Part shown: piece after piece, positions 16,360 through 24,473 of the stretch | How the letters are laid out: each line of letters opens with the position of its first letter | Numbering within the stretch: the stretch's first letter is position 1 | Program-made: the position numbers and the translations under genes | Notes under the pieces: generated by a model | The model's database searches: none | Seen by the model: only the letters and a program-made list of their open reading frames with translations | Told to the model about the DNA's origin: nothing | DNA from: Isosphaeraceae bacterium EP7 | Lineage (GTDB): Bacteria; Planctomycetota; Planctomycetia; Isosphaerales; Isosphaeraceae | Length of the DNA stretch: 64,000 nucleotides | NCBI GenBank assembly: GCA_038400315.1 | Contig: CP151667.1 | Span: 1,313,174 to 1,377,173 of the forward strand | Direction: 5' to 3'

Positions 16360-18228
16360 GTGTCGATCATCCGTAGGCGTCGATGGGTGATCTGGTGTTC
16401 CATCCTCGCGGTCTTCGCCCTCATCGGTGCTGCCTGCCTTGTATGGTTCCGGCACGGAAGCGACCCGGTCGCAAACGCGAGATCGGCCTACAAGGCGGGA
16501 GACTGGGCGCGGGCCGCACAGCTTGCTCGCGAACGTCTGATGGTCAACCGCGACGATCTCGACGCAATCCGTCAGTTGGCCAGGGCGAACGCCAGGCTGG
16601 GGCGCGATGACGCAGCCGTCGCCCTGTACCAGAATCGCCTGGGCACGGATCGGATGGAGGCCGAGGACCGATTGCTGCTCGGCCTGATGATCGAGCGTCA
16701 GGGTGATAGGAGCCTGGCCCTCAGCGTCTGGCAGAAGGCCGCGGTCGAGCATCCCGACTCCCCGGAATTGCTCGAAGCTGTCACGCGACTCTCGTCGCAG
16801 ATGCAACGCCCCGAGGTCTCGGCCGAGGCCGCGGGGCGCCTTCGTGGTTTCCCCGGCTGGGAATCTCGCGGGCAAATCCTGCTCGGGTTGGCCCGCTCAG
16901 CGATGGACGACGACGCAGGCGCCGCCGAGGCGCTCGGTCGTGGCCTTTCCCTCGACAAGGCGGCCGAGAACCCGCCGATGTCGAACCATCGCTTGAGAAA
17001 CGTCTTCGCCAAAAGCCTGCTCAGGCTCGGCCGGCCTGCGGAGGCTCTCGACGCCATCGGTGCCCGAGACAAATCCGCCAATCCTGATGCCTCGGATCCG
17101 GAGTCGGCCTGGATCGCCTCCCGAGCCGACCTGGCGCTCGGGAAGAATCCCGACCTGGTCGCGGGTCGTCCGAAACTCGTGGCCGCTTACCGCAAGGCCC
17201 ATCCGCTCATGCCGGAGCCCGGCCCTTATCTCGGCTCAGCTCGATGTACCGAATGCCACGGCGAGATTTCCGGTTCCTATGGGAAGTCGCGGCATGCCCG
17301 GACGTTCCATCGCGGCGATGAACTGCTCGACTTGCCAAGGCCCCAGGCCGCGGTTGCCGACCCGGATCGGGCGAACGCAACCCATCTCATCGAACGGGAT
17401 GAGCAGCGCCTTCGAGTCACCACCCGCGAGGACGACAAGGTCTATCGCCTTCTGGTCGATTTCGCGTTCGGGACCCCCGAACGCTACCTGACGATGGTCG
17501 GGCGCGACGATCGGGGAGCGTACCGGGCCCTGCGGCTCTCGCATTATCGGGACGCCCAGGGTTCTGGCTGGTCGCGGACCTCGGGTGACACCGGAGATGA
17601 CCCTCATTCGGCCGACATCCGAGGCCAGGAAATCCACACCCGCGACGGCGTGGTCCGGTGTCTCGGCTGTCACGTCACGAACCCCCGCGACTTCCGATTC
17701 GACGGGGCCGAGCAGACCGCCGTGGCCACCGACCGGGCCATCGGCTGCGAGCGATGTCACGGGCCCGGGTCGTCCCACGTCGCTGCGGTGAAGATCGGTT
17801 CGGTCGACTCGGCGATCGTCAATGCGGGCCGGACCTCGGCTCGTGCCGTCAACGAGCAATGCCGAGAGTGCCACGTCGTCGGAGATACCTCGCAGATCGC
17901 GCTGACACCCACCGACCCGCTCTGGGTTCGATCAGCCGGCCTCACGCTCACGTTCAGCCGTTGCTTCATCCAATCGACCGGCCGGCTCGACTGCCTGACC
18001 TGCCATGATCCACACCAGGATTCGCCCACGACGGCCGAGGCCTATGAGCCCAAATGCCTGTCCTGCCACACGGCCTCCGCCGACGCGAAGGATCGGGTGG
18101 TCTGCAAGGTCAGCCCGGCCAAAGGATGCATCGGTTGCCACATGCCGAAGGTCCCGGTCGCTGCCATTCACGGCGAGTTGACGGACCACTTCATCCGGAC
18201 GCATCGGGACGGCCCGGCGCCCCAATGA
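16360..18228 (+). CDS. TPR-containing heptaheme cytochrome c, membrane anchored
   Basis: About 622 residues. An N-terminal basic patch plus membrane segment (RRRRWVIWCSILAVFALIGAACLVWF) is followed by TPR-like helical repeats for ~250 residues, then a C-terminal multiheme region with seven CxxCH motifs: CTECH, CLGCH, CERCH, CRECH, CLTCH, CLSCH and CIGCH. The spacing resembles cytochrome c554/DmsE-like multihemes, so a role in periplasmic electron transfer is likely. The partner and the redox substrate are unknown. The GTG at 16360 has GGAG 7 bases upstream and puts the anchor at the N-terminus; ATG codons at 16285 and 16297 are alternatives. The stop codon lies in the loop of the terminator hairpin. 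Confidence 0.85.
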   Translation: MSIIRRRRWVIWCSILAVFALIGAACLVWFRHGSDPVANARSAYKAGDWARAAQLARERLMVNRDDLDAIRQLARANARLGRDDAAVALYQNRLGTDRMEAEDRLLLGLMIERQGDRSLALSVWQKAAVEHPDSPELLEAVTRLSSQMQRPEVSAEAAGRLRGFPGWESRGQILLGLARSAMDDDAGAAEALGRGLSLDKAAENPPMSNHRLRNVFAKSLLRLGRPAEALDAIGARDKSANPDASDPESAWIASRADLALGKNPDLVAGRPKLVAAYRKAHPLMPEPGPYLGSARCTECHGEISGSYGKSRHARTFHRGDELLDLPRPQAAVADPDRANATHLIERDEQRLRVTTREDDKVYRLLVDFAFGTPERYLTMVGRDDRGAYRALRLSHYRDAQGSGWSRTSGDTGDDPHSADIRGQEIHTRDGVVRCLGCHVTNPRDFRFDGAEQTAVATDRAIGCERCHGPGSSHVAAVKIGSVDSAIVNAGRTSARAVNEQCRECHVVGDTSQIALTPTDPLWVRSAGLTLTFSRCFIQSTGRLDCLTCHDPHQDSPTTAEAYEPKCLSCHTASADAKDRVVCKVSPAKGCIGCHMPKVPVAAIHGELTDHFIRTHRDGPAPQ

Positions 18229-18243
18229 ATGGGGCGCCGGGCC
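18211..18243. terminator. 13-bp perfect GC stem between convergent genes
   Basis: Arms 18211-18223 and 18231-18243 with loop AATGAAT; the TGA of the cytochrome gene is within the loop. There is no U-tract on the plus side beyond CTGACTGTT. Confidence 0.7.
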
Positions 18244-18255
18244 TGACTGTTCCGC

Positions 18256-19524
18256 TCAACTTCCGAGGATGACCCGGAGGGCGCGGGCCGTACGATCGAT
18301 CTCGTCCTCGTCGTTATAGAGGTGGGTCGAGAATCTGAGCGCGTTGTATTCCGGCTTGGCGGCAACCTTCACGGCAATCTGGTGCTCCTGGAGCAGCCGC
18401 GTGAAGACCTCCCCGTTCTTGCCGGTCTTCAGGCCGAAGGTGACGATCCCTCCCGTCAACTCGGGCTCGGTTGGTGTCAATAACCTGAGCTGGTCGAGCT
18501 CGCTGAAACGCCGACGAAGGGTGCCGGCCAGCGAGCGGCAACGATCCTCGATTTTCCCCCGGCCGACCGCCTCGTGGAATTCCATCGCGGCGCCATGGCC
18601 CAGGATGTGGCTGACATCCCGCGTCCCGGTGGCGGCGGTGTAGGCCTGGTAGCCGGACGAGAGCACCATCGGCCGGACGCGTTCCTGGGCATCCTTGCGG
18701 ATGTAAAGCAGGCCGCTTCCCTTGGGGGCGAGCATCCATTTATGGCTGCTCGACGCATACGTGTCGACTCCCAGGGCCTTGACGTCGACTTGCAGCATGC
18801 CCGGCGCCTGCGCGCCGTCGCAGGCGAGCAGGATCCCGCGGGGACGCGTGATCTCCGAGATTTCCGCCAGCGGCATGACCAGCCCGGTGATCGTCTCGAC
18901 GTGGCTGAAGCAGCAGATGCGGGTGCGTGAGGTTAGGTTGTCCTGGACGAGCTGGAGGACCTGGGCCTTGCTCTCGACCGGTGCGGGCATCGAAATCGGG
19001 ACGATCTTGATGCCGATTTGCTTGGCCAGATACTCCCAGCAGACCAGGCCCCCCGGGTGCTCGTGGTTGGTAGTGAGGATCTCGTCGCCGGGTCGCAGCT
19101 CGTGGGCGATCCCTTGCGCCACGGCGTTCATGCCGGAGGTCGTGTTCTCGATCAGGGCGACCTCGTCGAGCGTGGCGCCGAGAAAGGCTGCGGCCCTGGC
19201 CCGGACCTCTTCCATCCGGTGGCCGATGTCGCCGAAGACGTTCGACGCCGGGTCTCCTTCGATCTCCGAGGCCAGGCTCGCGACCTCGTCGAGAACGCGA
19301 CGCGGGACGCTGCCGAGCGTGCCTGTATTCAGGTGGACGAGGCCCGGGCGGAGGAGGAACTGCGCTCGGACCTTGCGCCAGAATTTGGCCTCATCGGTAA
19401 GCTCGCGCAATTCCGTCGCGAGCCCGAGGAAGCCGGCGTCGGCCAGCGCGCCCGCCCCGGAAACGGCACACGTCGCCGCCGGGAAGGCCGCGGCCAACCC
19501 CTTGAGAAATCCGCGTCGCTCCAT
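18256..19524 (-). CDS. Tat-exported class V aminotransferase-like protein
   Basis: A 422-residue PLP fold-type I protein of the class V (isopenicillin N epimerase/cysteine desulfurase-like) group. The N-terminus MERRGFLKGLAAAFPAATCAV is a twin-arginine signal, so the enzyme should be exported folded with its cofactor. Core motifs are VHLNTGTLGSVPRRV, ENTTSGMNAVAQG, TTNHEHPGG, CDGAQAPG and the Schiff-base lysine in SSSHKWM. The start at 19524 is chosen because the Tat motif follows it directly; the longer frame adds 30 low-complexity residues. The reaction is unknown: related exported proteins are annotated only as aminotransferases. It lies downstream of the DUF1559 operon, separated by a hairpin. 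Confidence 0.87.
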   Translation of the reverse strand: MERRGFLKGLAAAFPAATCAVSGAGALADAGFLGLATELRELTDEAKFWRKVRAQFLLRPGLVHLNTGTLGSVPRRVLDEVASLASEIEGDPASNVFGDIGHRMEEVRARAAAFLGATLDEVALIENTTSGMNAVAQGIAHELRPGDEILTTNHEHPGGLVCWEYLAKQIGIKIVPISMPAPVESKAQVLQLVQDNLTSRTRICCFSHVETITGLVMPLAEISEITRPRGILLACDGAQAPGMLQVDVKALGVDTYASSSHKWMLAPKGSGLLYIRKDAQERVRPMVLSSGYQAYTAATGTRDVSHILGHGAAMEFHEAVGRGKIEDRCRSLAGTLRRRFSELDQLRLLTPTEPELTGGIVTFGLKTGKNGEVFTRLLQEHQIAVKVAAKPEYNALRFSTHLYNDEDEIDRTARALRVILGS

Positions 19525-19577
19525 GTCATCACCTGATGCTTGACGGCCCGCAGGAGTGAGTCCGGCACTCGACCCGC

Positions 19578-19607
19578 CCTCCGCGGCGATTTCCGTCGCC
19601 GCGGAGG
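19578..19607 (-). terminator. hairpin after the DUF1559 gene
   Basis: 12-bp perfect stem (19578-19589 / 19596-19607) with a TTTCCG loop, between the DUF1559 stop and the aminotransferase start, on the path of minus-strand transcription. It probably separates the two units. Confidence 0.6.
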
Positions 19608-19629
19608 ACGCCAACGATCGCCCGGTCGA

Positions 19630-20676
19630 TCAGTACGCGTCGGAGCTGATGACCTCGCCGCCGCCGCGCGTCGAGAGGGCCTGGTAAACGCCGTAGGGCT
19701 GGGTGGGCGTATAGATCCCGCCCGTGTAGGTGAGGCCACGGGGGAGGTAGTTGTTGGCGGGATCGATCTGCCACGAATTGATCGTGTTCTTGATGAACCG
19801 GACCGAGCCGTCGCACATCGAGAAGTTGCAGCCGCCGGGGTGGTTGCTGGTGGCAGAGATGATGACGATGCCGGCTCCGTTGGGGAAGACACTGAGGTTG
19901 TACGAGTTCTGCGGGTTCGGGGCATAGGTGGTCGACTGGATCGTGTCGCCGTAATTGCCGGCGATCCACCAATGCCAGCAATCCTTGTCGGCCTGGCTCA
20001 GCCGACCGTAGAACGCCTCGCCGAAGAGGAGGGTGTTGCTGGTGCCGTCGGTGATGGAGGAGATCGACGTGGAGCTTTCCATGTAGATCGTCCCCAGCGC
20101 ATTGGCCTTCATCGTGCCCCAGTTCGGCGTCGCCGAGGGGTTCACGCCACGGGGCGGGTTGATCCAGGGGCCGGCGATCGCCCGGTAGTTCGTGAGGCCG
20201 ACTTTGAAGTTCTGCCGGGGGGCGGCGAAACTCTTGGTGTACGCGTCATTGCCCGTTGTGACCTCGGGGTCGCTCGGGCAGTAGAGCATCGAGAGCTTCG
20301 CGGCCATGACCGTGTCGTTCTCGGGATACTGATAATATCGCAGGCTCGAATTGAAGGAATTGAACAGGTTTCCCTGCTCGATATAAGGGCAGAGGGCGAT
20401 CAGGCAGCCGTGCATCCAGGGGATGGTCGGTGACTTGTCATTGAAATAGCCGCCCATCGGCAGGGTGCCGTTGGTGTCCATGTAATTGTGGGCGGCCAGG
20501 CCGAGCTGCTTCAGGTTGTTGACGCACTGCATCCGCCTCGCCGCCTCGCGGGCGCTCTGCACGGCCGGGAGCAGCAGTGCGATCAGGACGGCGATGATCG
20601 AGATGACCACCAGGAGCTCGATCAGGGTGAAGCCTCGGCCGAGTAGCCGGGAGGTCCGCGTCTTCGTCATGTTCAT
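19630..20676 (-). CDS. DUF1559 domain protein (type II pseudopilin-like)
   Basis: A 348-residue planctomycete-type DUF1559 protein. It starts with a prepilin signal, RGFTLIELLVVISIIAVLIALLLPAVQSAREAARR, which has the conserved Gly-Phe cleavage site and Glu5. The C-terminal H-x-G-x-N...DGSVRF signature is present as NHPGGCNFSMCDGSVRFI. Such proteins occur in dozens of copies per planctomycete genome; they are presumed pseudopilin-like surface or periplasmic proteins of unknown function. The middle is rich in Asn/Ser/Tyr, as usual. The small lipoprotein gene lies 93 bp upstream on the same strand. Confidence 0.9.
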   Translation of the reverse strand: MNMTKTRTSRLLGRGFTLIELLVVISIIAVLIALLLPAVQSAREAARRMQCVNNLKQLGLAAHNYMDTNGTLPMGGYFNDKSPTIPWMHGCLIALCPYIEQGNLFNSFNSSLRYYQYPENDTVMAAKLSMLYCPSDPEVTTGNDAYTKSFAAPRQNFKVGLTNYRAIAGPWINPPRGVNPSATPNWGTMKANALGTIYMESSTSISSITDGTSNTLLFGEAFYGRLSQADKDCWHWWIAGNYGDTIQSTTYAPNPQNSYNLSVFPNGAGIVIISATSNHPGGCNFSMCDGSVRFIKNTINSWQIDPANNYLPRGLTYTGGIYTPTQPYGVYQALSTRGGGEVISSDAY

Positions 20677-20769
20677 GACTTTGTCCGGGAATAAGGGGAT
20701 GAGGGCTTCGAGGTGAGCGGCGGGACGATCGGGCGGGATGATTCGCGGAGTACGAGTGGCGGCGCGGGA

Positions 20770-20991
20770 CTACTTGACCGGCTGGGGAGGCATGGCCTGA
20801 GCAGCAGCCTTGCTCCTCGCCGAAGGCTTCTCCTTGATCCCGCCCGGGTTTTCGATGAAGGCGTGCGTCGACGCGGAGTCGGTGCTGGCGGGGATCGCGC
20901 CGGGATTGCCGTTGCTGTCGCCGCAACCCGGGGCAATGACGGCAATGCCCAGAGCAAGGGCCCAAGCGGAGGAACGCTGGATTCTTCGCAC
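20770..20991 (-). CDS. small lipoprotein paired with DUF1559 protein
   Basis: A 73-residue protein starting at GTG 20991, which is preceded by GGGAG at 7 bases. The N-terminus VRRIQRSSAWALALGIAVIAPGC is a lipoprotein signal peptide with a lipobox ending IAPGC; the mature part (GDSNGNPGAIPAST...) is short, polar and probably disordered. It precedes the DUF1559 gene by 93 bp on the same strand. Small lipoproteins of this kind next to DUF1559 genes are common in planctomycetes, suggesting a functional pair, though the role is unknown. It would be a substrate of LspA. Confidence 0.75.
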   Translation of the reverse strand: MRRIQRSSAWALALGIAVIAPGCGDSNGNPGAIPASTDSASTHAFIENPGGIKEKPSARSKAAAQAMPPQPVK

Positions 20992-21414
20992 AAAAAGACT
21001 CCCATGATGCCTGGGCACGCACGCGGCGTGGCCGGACGATCAACGAAGGAATACGGACTGACATGCTTGATTCACCAAGCCGAAGAACTCGGCATGGAGG
21101 GCGGTCAACGAAGTCTACCGCGGGGCGAGGAGGGGTCGGTCAGACGGTACGTGGCTGTGAGGCCACGCGATCACTGATAAGGTTATATCGAGCTAATCTG
21201 ACCCTTGCAGAGGTTTCACTCTGGCTTAGAGGGTCCTTGAAGTCAAGCGTCAAAATCCAGTTCTGCCCTCGAATCTTCGGACCTGAAGCGGGAGGTGGGT
21301 CTTGCGTCCGCGGAGGCTCGGGTCGATGATGCATGGACGAGCCTTCGGGCCCGGCGATCGTGGGTCGAAGGGGTCGCCCCGCCGCCATGAGGCCTTCGTC
21401 TGCCGAGCCGTCGC
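20992..21414. other. divergent intergenic region, 423 bp
   Basis: Between the lipoprotein/DUF1559 operon and the NatA-like ABC operon. It contains a possible minus-strand promoter at 21182-21210. Open frames here have no coding character or ribosome sites. No repeats or stable hairpins were seen, and no clear promoter for the plus-strand gene. Confidence 0.45.
21182..21210 (-). promoter_or_regulatory. possible promoter of the lipoprotein/DUF1559 operon
   Basis: On the minus strand: CTGCAA, 17-base spacer, TATAAC. The -10 matches consensus at 5 of 6 positions; the -35 is poor. The leader would be about 185 bases. Confidence 0.35.
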
Positions 21415-22179
21415 GTGATCCAGGTCGAACACCTCTCGAAGCGATTTCTCGACTATCGCCGGGGCTGGATCCCGGCCGTGGCTGATGTCAGCTTCACCTG
21501 CCAGCCGGGTGCCATCTTCGGCCTGCTCGGCCCCAATGGTGCCGGCAAGACGACCACCCTGCGCATGCTCAGCACCGTGCTTAAGCCGACCGGTGGCCGC
21601 GCCACCGTCGCTGGCTTCGACGTCGCCAGTCAGCCCGAGCAGGTGCGGGCCCACATCGGTTACATGTCGGCATCCACCGGACTGTACGACCGGATGAGCG
21701 CCTGGGAACTCGTCGAGTACTTCGGCCAGCTCTATCAGCTCCCGCGCGAGCGGCTCGCCGAGCGGATGGATTCGACGTTCGCCTGGCTCCAGATGGACGA
21801 TTTCCGAGACACCCTTTGCGCCAAGCTCTCCACCGGCCAGCGGCAGAAGGTCTCGATCGCCAGGACGATCATCCACGACCCTCCCGTCCTCATCTTCGAC
21901 GAGCCGACTTCGGGCCTCGATGTGATGGTCGCTCGATTGGTCTTGCGCAAGATCGTCGAGTTGCGTGACCAGGGCAAGACGATCCTCTTCTCCACGCATG
22001 CGATGCACGAGGTCGAGAAGCTCTGCTCCCGCGTGGCCATCATCCACCGGGGTCGGGTGCAGGCCGAAGGGACCCCCGCCGAGTTGCTCGAACGGTACGA
22101 GCAGGTCGATCTCGAAGAACTCTTCTTCCACCTGGTCGAGGTCGCCGAAGGGAGCGCCGAGGGGGCGGTCCCGCTCTGA
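21415..22179 (+). CDS. ABC transporter ATP-binding protein, NatA-like
   Basis: A 254-residue ATPase: Walker [10 protein letters not shown], signature LSTGQRQKV, Walker [13 protein letters not shown] and STHAMHEV. It resembles NatA, the ATPase of the NatAB sodium exporter, and partners with the permease-protease fusion gene that starts 46 bp downstream. It begins with GTG at 21415, directly before [10 protein letters not shown], the usual start of such proteins. The substrate is unknown; the NatA resemblance alone does not prove sodium export. Confidence 0.9.
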   Translation: MIQVEHLSKRFLDYRRGWIPAVADVSFTCQPGAIFGLLGPNGAGKTTTLRMLSTVLKPTGGRATVAGFDVASQPEQVRAHIGYMSASTGLYDRMSAWELVEYFGQLYQLPRERLAERMDSTFAWLQMDDFRDTLCAKLSTGQRQKVSIARTIIHDPPVLIFDEPTSGLDVMVARLVLRKIVELRDQGKTILFSTHAMHEVEKLCSRVAIIHRGRVQAEGTPAELLERYEQVDLEELFFHLVEVAEGSAEGAVPL

Positions 22180-22225
22180 CCTAACCCCGAGACGCGACAC
22201 GAGTTTCGCCCGAGGATTTGCCAGC

Positions 22226-24400
22226 ATGCGTTGGTCGAACGTCGCCGTGATCGCCCGCCGCGAGATCCGCGACCAGCTGCGCGATCGCCGCACCCTGTTC
22301 ATGATCTTCGCCCTGCCGATCCTGCTTTATCCGATCCTGGGCATCGGCGTCGTCCAGTTCTCGGCGGCCTTCGAACAGAAGCCGCGAACCGCCATCGTCG
22401 TCGGTGCCGGAGCCCTGCCGGACGCCCCGCCGCTGCTCTCGCCCACGCGCGACACGTTCGACCCCTCGCTCTTCGACAACCCGGACGAGGCCGCCCGTCT
22501 CCACGTCATCCTGGCCGAGCCCGGCTCCGGCTGGGACAAGGAAGAGAAGCGACGAGAGGCGCTGCGTGGGGGCTTGGCCGATGCCGTGGTAATGATCCCG
22601 CCCGATGTCCGATCCCAGCTCGACACCACGCGCAAGGCTGACATCCCGATCGCCTACAACAGCACCGACGAGCCCAGCCAGGTCACCTACCTGCGTCTCC
22701 GCGAGGTGATCGCCCGCTGGCGCGACCGGATTGTCGACAAGCGGCTTGCGGCCGAGAACAAGCCCGCCGAGTTCGTCGAGCCGATCCGCGTGAAGGCCGA
22801 GGATGTGGCCACCCGCGCCGAGCAAGGATCGAGCGTCTGGGCCCGGCTCTTTCCATTCCTGCTCGTGATGATGAGCCTCACCGGCGCCTTCTACCCGGCC
22901 GTCGACCTCTGCGCCGGCGAGAAGGAGCGGGGGACGATGGAAACCCTGCTCATCAGCCCCGCCTCGCGCGGCGAGATCGTGATGGGCAAGTTCCTCACCG
23001 TCGTCCTGGCCAGCATCACCACGGCCCTCCTGAATCTGCTGTCGATGGGCCTGACCGGGATGCAACTCGCCCGGCAGGTGGGCGCGATGAGCGCCCGGGG
23101 TATGGGAGGCAACCCGGCCGCCGCGGGGATGGCCCCGCCCAGCCTCACGTCGGGCCTCTGGATGATCCTGCTCCTCATCCCCCTCTCGGTCTTCTTCAGC
23201 GCCATTTGCGTGGCCCTGGCCGTGCTGGCCAAGAGCATGAAGGAGGGGCAGTACTACATGACGCCCCTCTATCTCATCAGCCTGCCGCTGACCGTCCTGA
23301 CGCTCATGCCCGGCATCGAGCTGAACCTCTTCTTCAGCCTTGTCCCCATCACCGGAGTCAGCCTGCTGCTGCGTTCGTTGATCCTGGGCGACTATGCCAC
23401 GGCCCGGCAGTTCTTTTTGCCGGTCCTGCTGCCGACGATCGTCTACGGGGCCATCGCCTTGCGGTGGGCGGTGGACCAGTTCAAGCGTGAAGATGTGTTA
23501 TTCCGCGATGCCGAGCGATTCAGTCTGGGCGATTGGCTGCGCCACCTCATCCGCGACAAGGAGGCGACGCCAGGCCCAGGTCAGGCGTTGCTCTGCTTCG
23601 TCTTGATGATCTCGTCGGCCTGGTTCGTCCTCCAGTTCATGCCGGTAGGCGCCTCCGCGACGCTCGTGATGGGAGCCGGCCAGGCCGCCTTCATCCTGGG
23701 CCCGCCGCTCCTCCTAACCTTGCTCTTCGCCTCCGATTGGAAGGAAACCCTTCGGCTGCGAATGCCGAGGGGCCGCGACCTGGCCCTGGCCGTCGGGCTT
23801 GCGTTCTCGCTCAACCCGCTGGTCCGCGACTTCGGCCACTACGTCGACTCGGTCTTCCCCGTGCCCGACGCGGTGAAAACCGTGCTCGCCCAGATGATGG
23901 ATCAGCTCCCGGGCCTGGGCTCGGCGATCGTCCTGTTCGCCCTGATTCCGGCCGTCTGCGAGGAGTTCGCCTTCCGGGGCTACATCCTCGCGGGCCTCCA
24001 GAGAGGCTACTCGACCCGCACCTCGATCCTCCTCTCCGCGGTTATGTTCGGGATTCTCCACGTCCTGCTCAGCCTCTTCCAGCAGCTCTTCCCGGGGACC
24101 TTGCTGGGACTGGTGCTGGGACTGATCGCCATCAAGAGCCGGAGCATCGTCCCGGGGATCGTCTTCCACGCGATCAACAACTCGCTGGGAATCGTCGTCG
24201 GCACCGTCGTTGCTGACCCGTCGCGTCGAGATTCGTTGCGCTGGCTCTTCCGCGATCCGGCCGAGGCGCTCTTCCAGCCGATCTGGGTCGCCGTCGCTGT
24301 CGTCGCATCCGCGGGAATGCTCTGGGCGCTCATCCGAGAAACGCCGCCGGTTCAAGAGGATCTCATTGCAGAACCGAACGAGCTTGCCTTGAATCGGTGA
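22226..24400 (+). CDS. ABC transporter permease fused to CPBP-family intramembrane protease
   Basis: 724 residues with two modules. Residues ~1-430 form a NatB-type ABC-2 permease: a first membrane segment (LFMIFALPILLYPILGIGVVQF), a large extracytoplasmic domain, then ERGTMETLLISPASRGEIVMGKFLTV and further membrane segments. The C-terminal ~230 residues are a CPBP/Abi-type metalloprotease: EEFAFRGYIL (EExxxR), HVLLSLFQQLFPG and HAINNSLG carry the expected catalytic Glu and His residues. The ATG at 22226 has CGAGGA 9 bases upstream; the open frame extends into the ATPase gene but that part is out of context. Fusions of this kind are known in planctomycetes; the protease substrate is unknown. 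Confidence 0.88.
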   Translation: MRWSNVAVIARREIRDQLRDRRTLFMIFALPILLYPILGIGVVQFSAAFEQKPRTAIVVGAGALPDAPPLLSPTRDTFDPSLFDNPDEAARLHVILAEPGSGWDKEEKRREALRGGLADAVVMIPPDVRSQLDTTRKADIPIAYNSTDEPSQVTYLRLREVIARWRDRIVDKRLAAENKPAEFVEPIRVKAEDVATRAEQGSSVWARLFPFLLVMMSLTGAFYPAVDLCAGEKERGTMETLLISPASRGEIVMGKFLTVVLASITTALLNLLSMGLTGMQLARQVGAMSARGMGGNPAAAGMAPPSLTSGLWMILLLIPLSVFFSAICVALAVLAKSMKEGQYYMTPLYLISLPLTVLTLMPGIELNLFFSLVPITGVSLLLRSLILGDYATARQFFLPVLLPTIVYGAIALRWAVDQFKREDVLFRDAERFSLGDWLRHLIRDKEATPGPGQALLCFVLMISSAWFVLQFMPVGASATLVMGAGQAAFILGPPLLLTLLFASDWKETLRLRMPRGRDLALAVGLAFSLNPLVRDFGHYVDSVFPVPDAVKTVLAQMMDQLPGLGSAIVLFALIPAVCEEFAFRGYILAGLQRGYSTRTSILLSAVMFGILHVLLSLFQQLFPGTLLGLVLGLIAIKSRSIVPGIVFHAINNSLGIVVGTVVADPSRRDSLRWLFRDPAEALFQPIWVAVAVVASAGMLWALIRETPPVQEDLIAEPNELALNR

Positions 24401-24473
24401 TAAACTGTCCGGACAAGCTCGCTTACCAATGGATGGCGGAAGTGTCCGTCAGCGAGAGGAAGCAGGGGGCGCC

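Noticed and set aside
21063-21329. Possible small plus-strand gene of 88 codons in the 423-bp intergenic region
   Set aside because: No ribosome site; Arg/Ser/Gly-rich composition like non-coding frames; crosses a predicted promoter.
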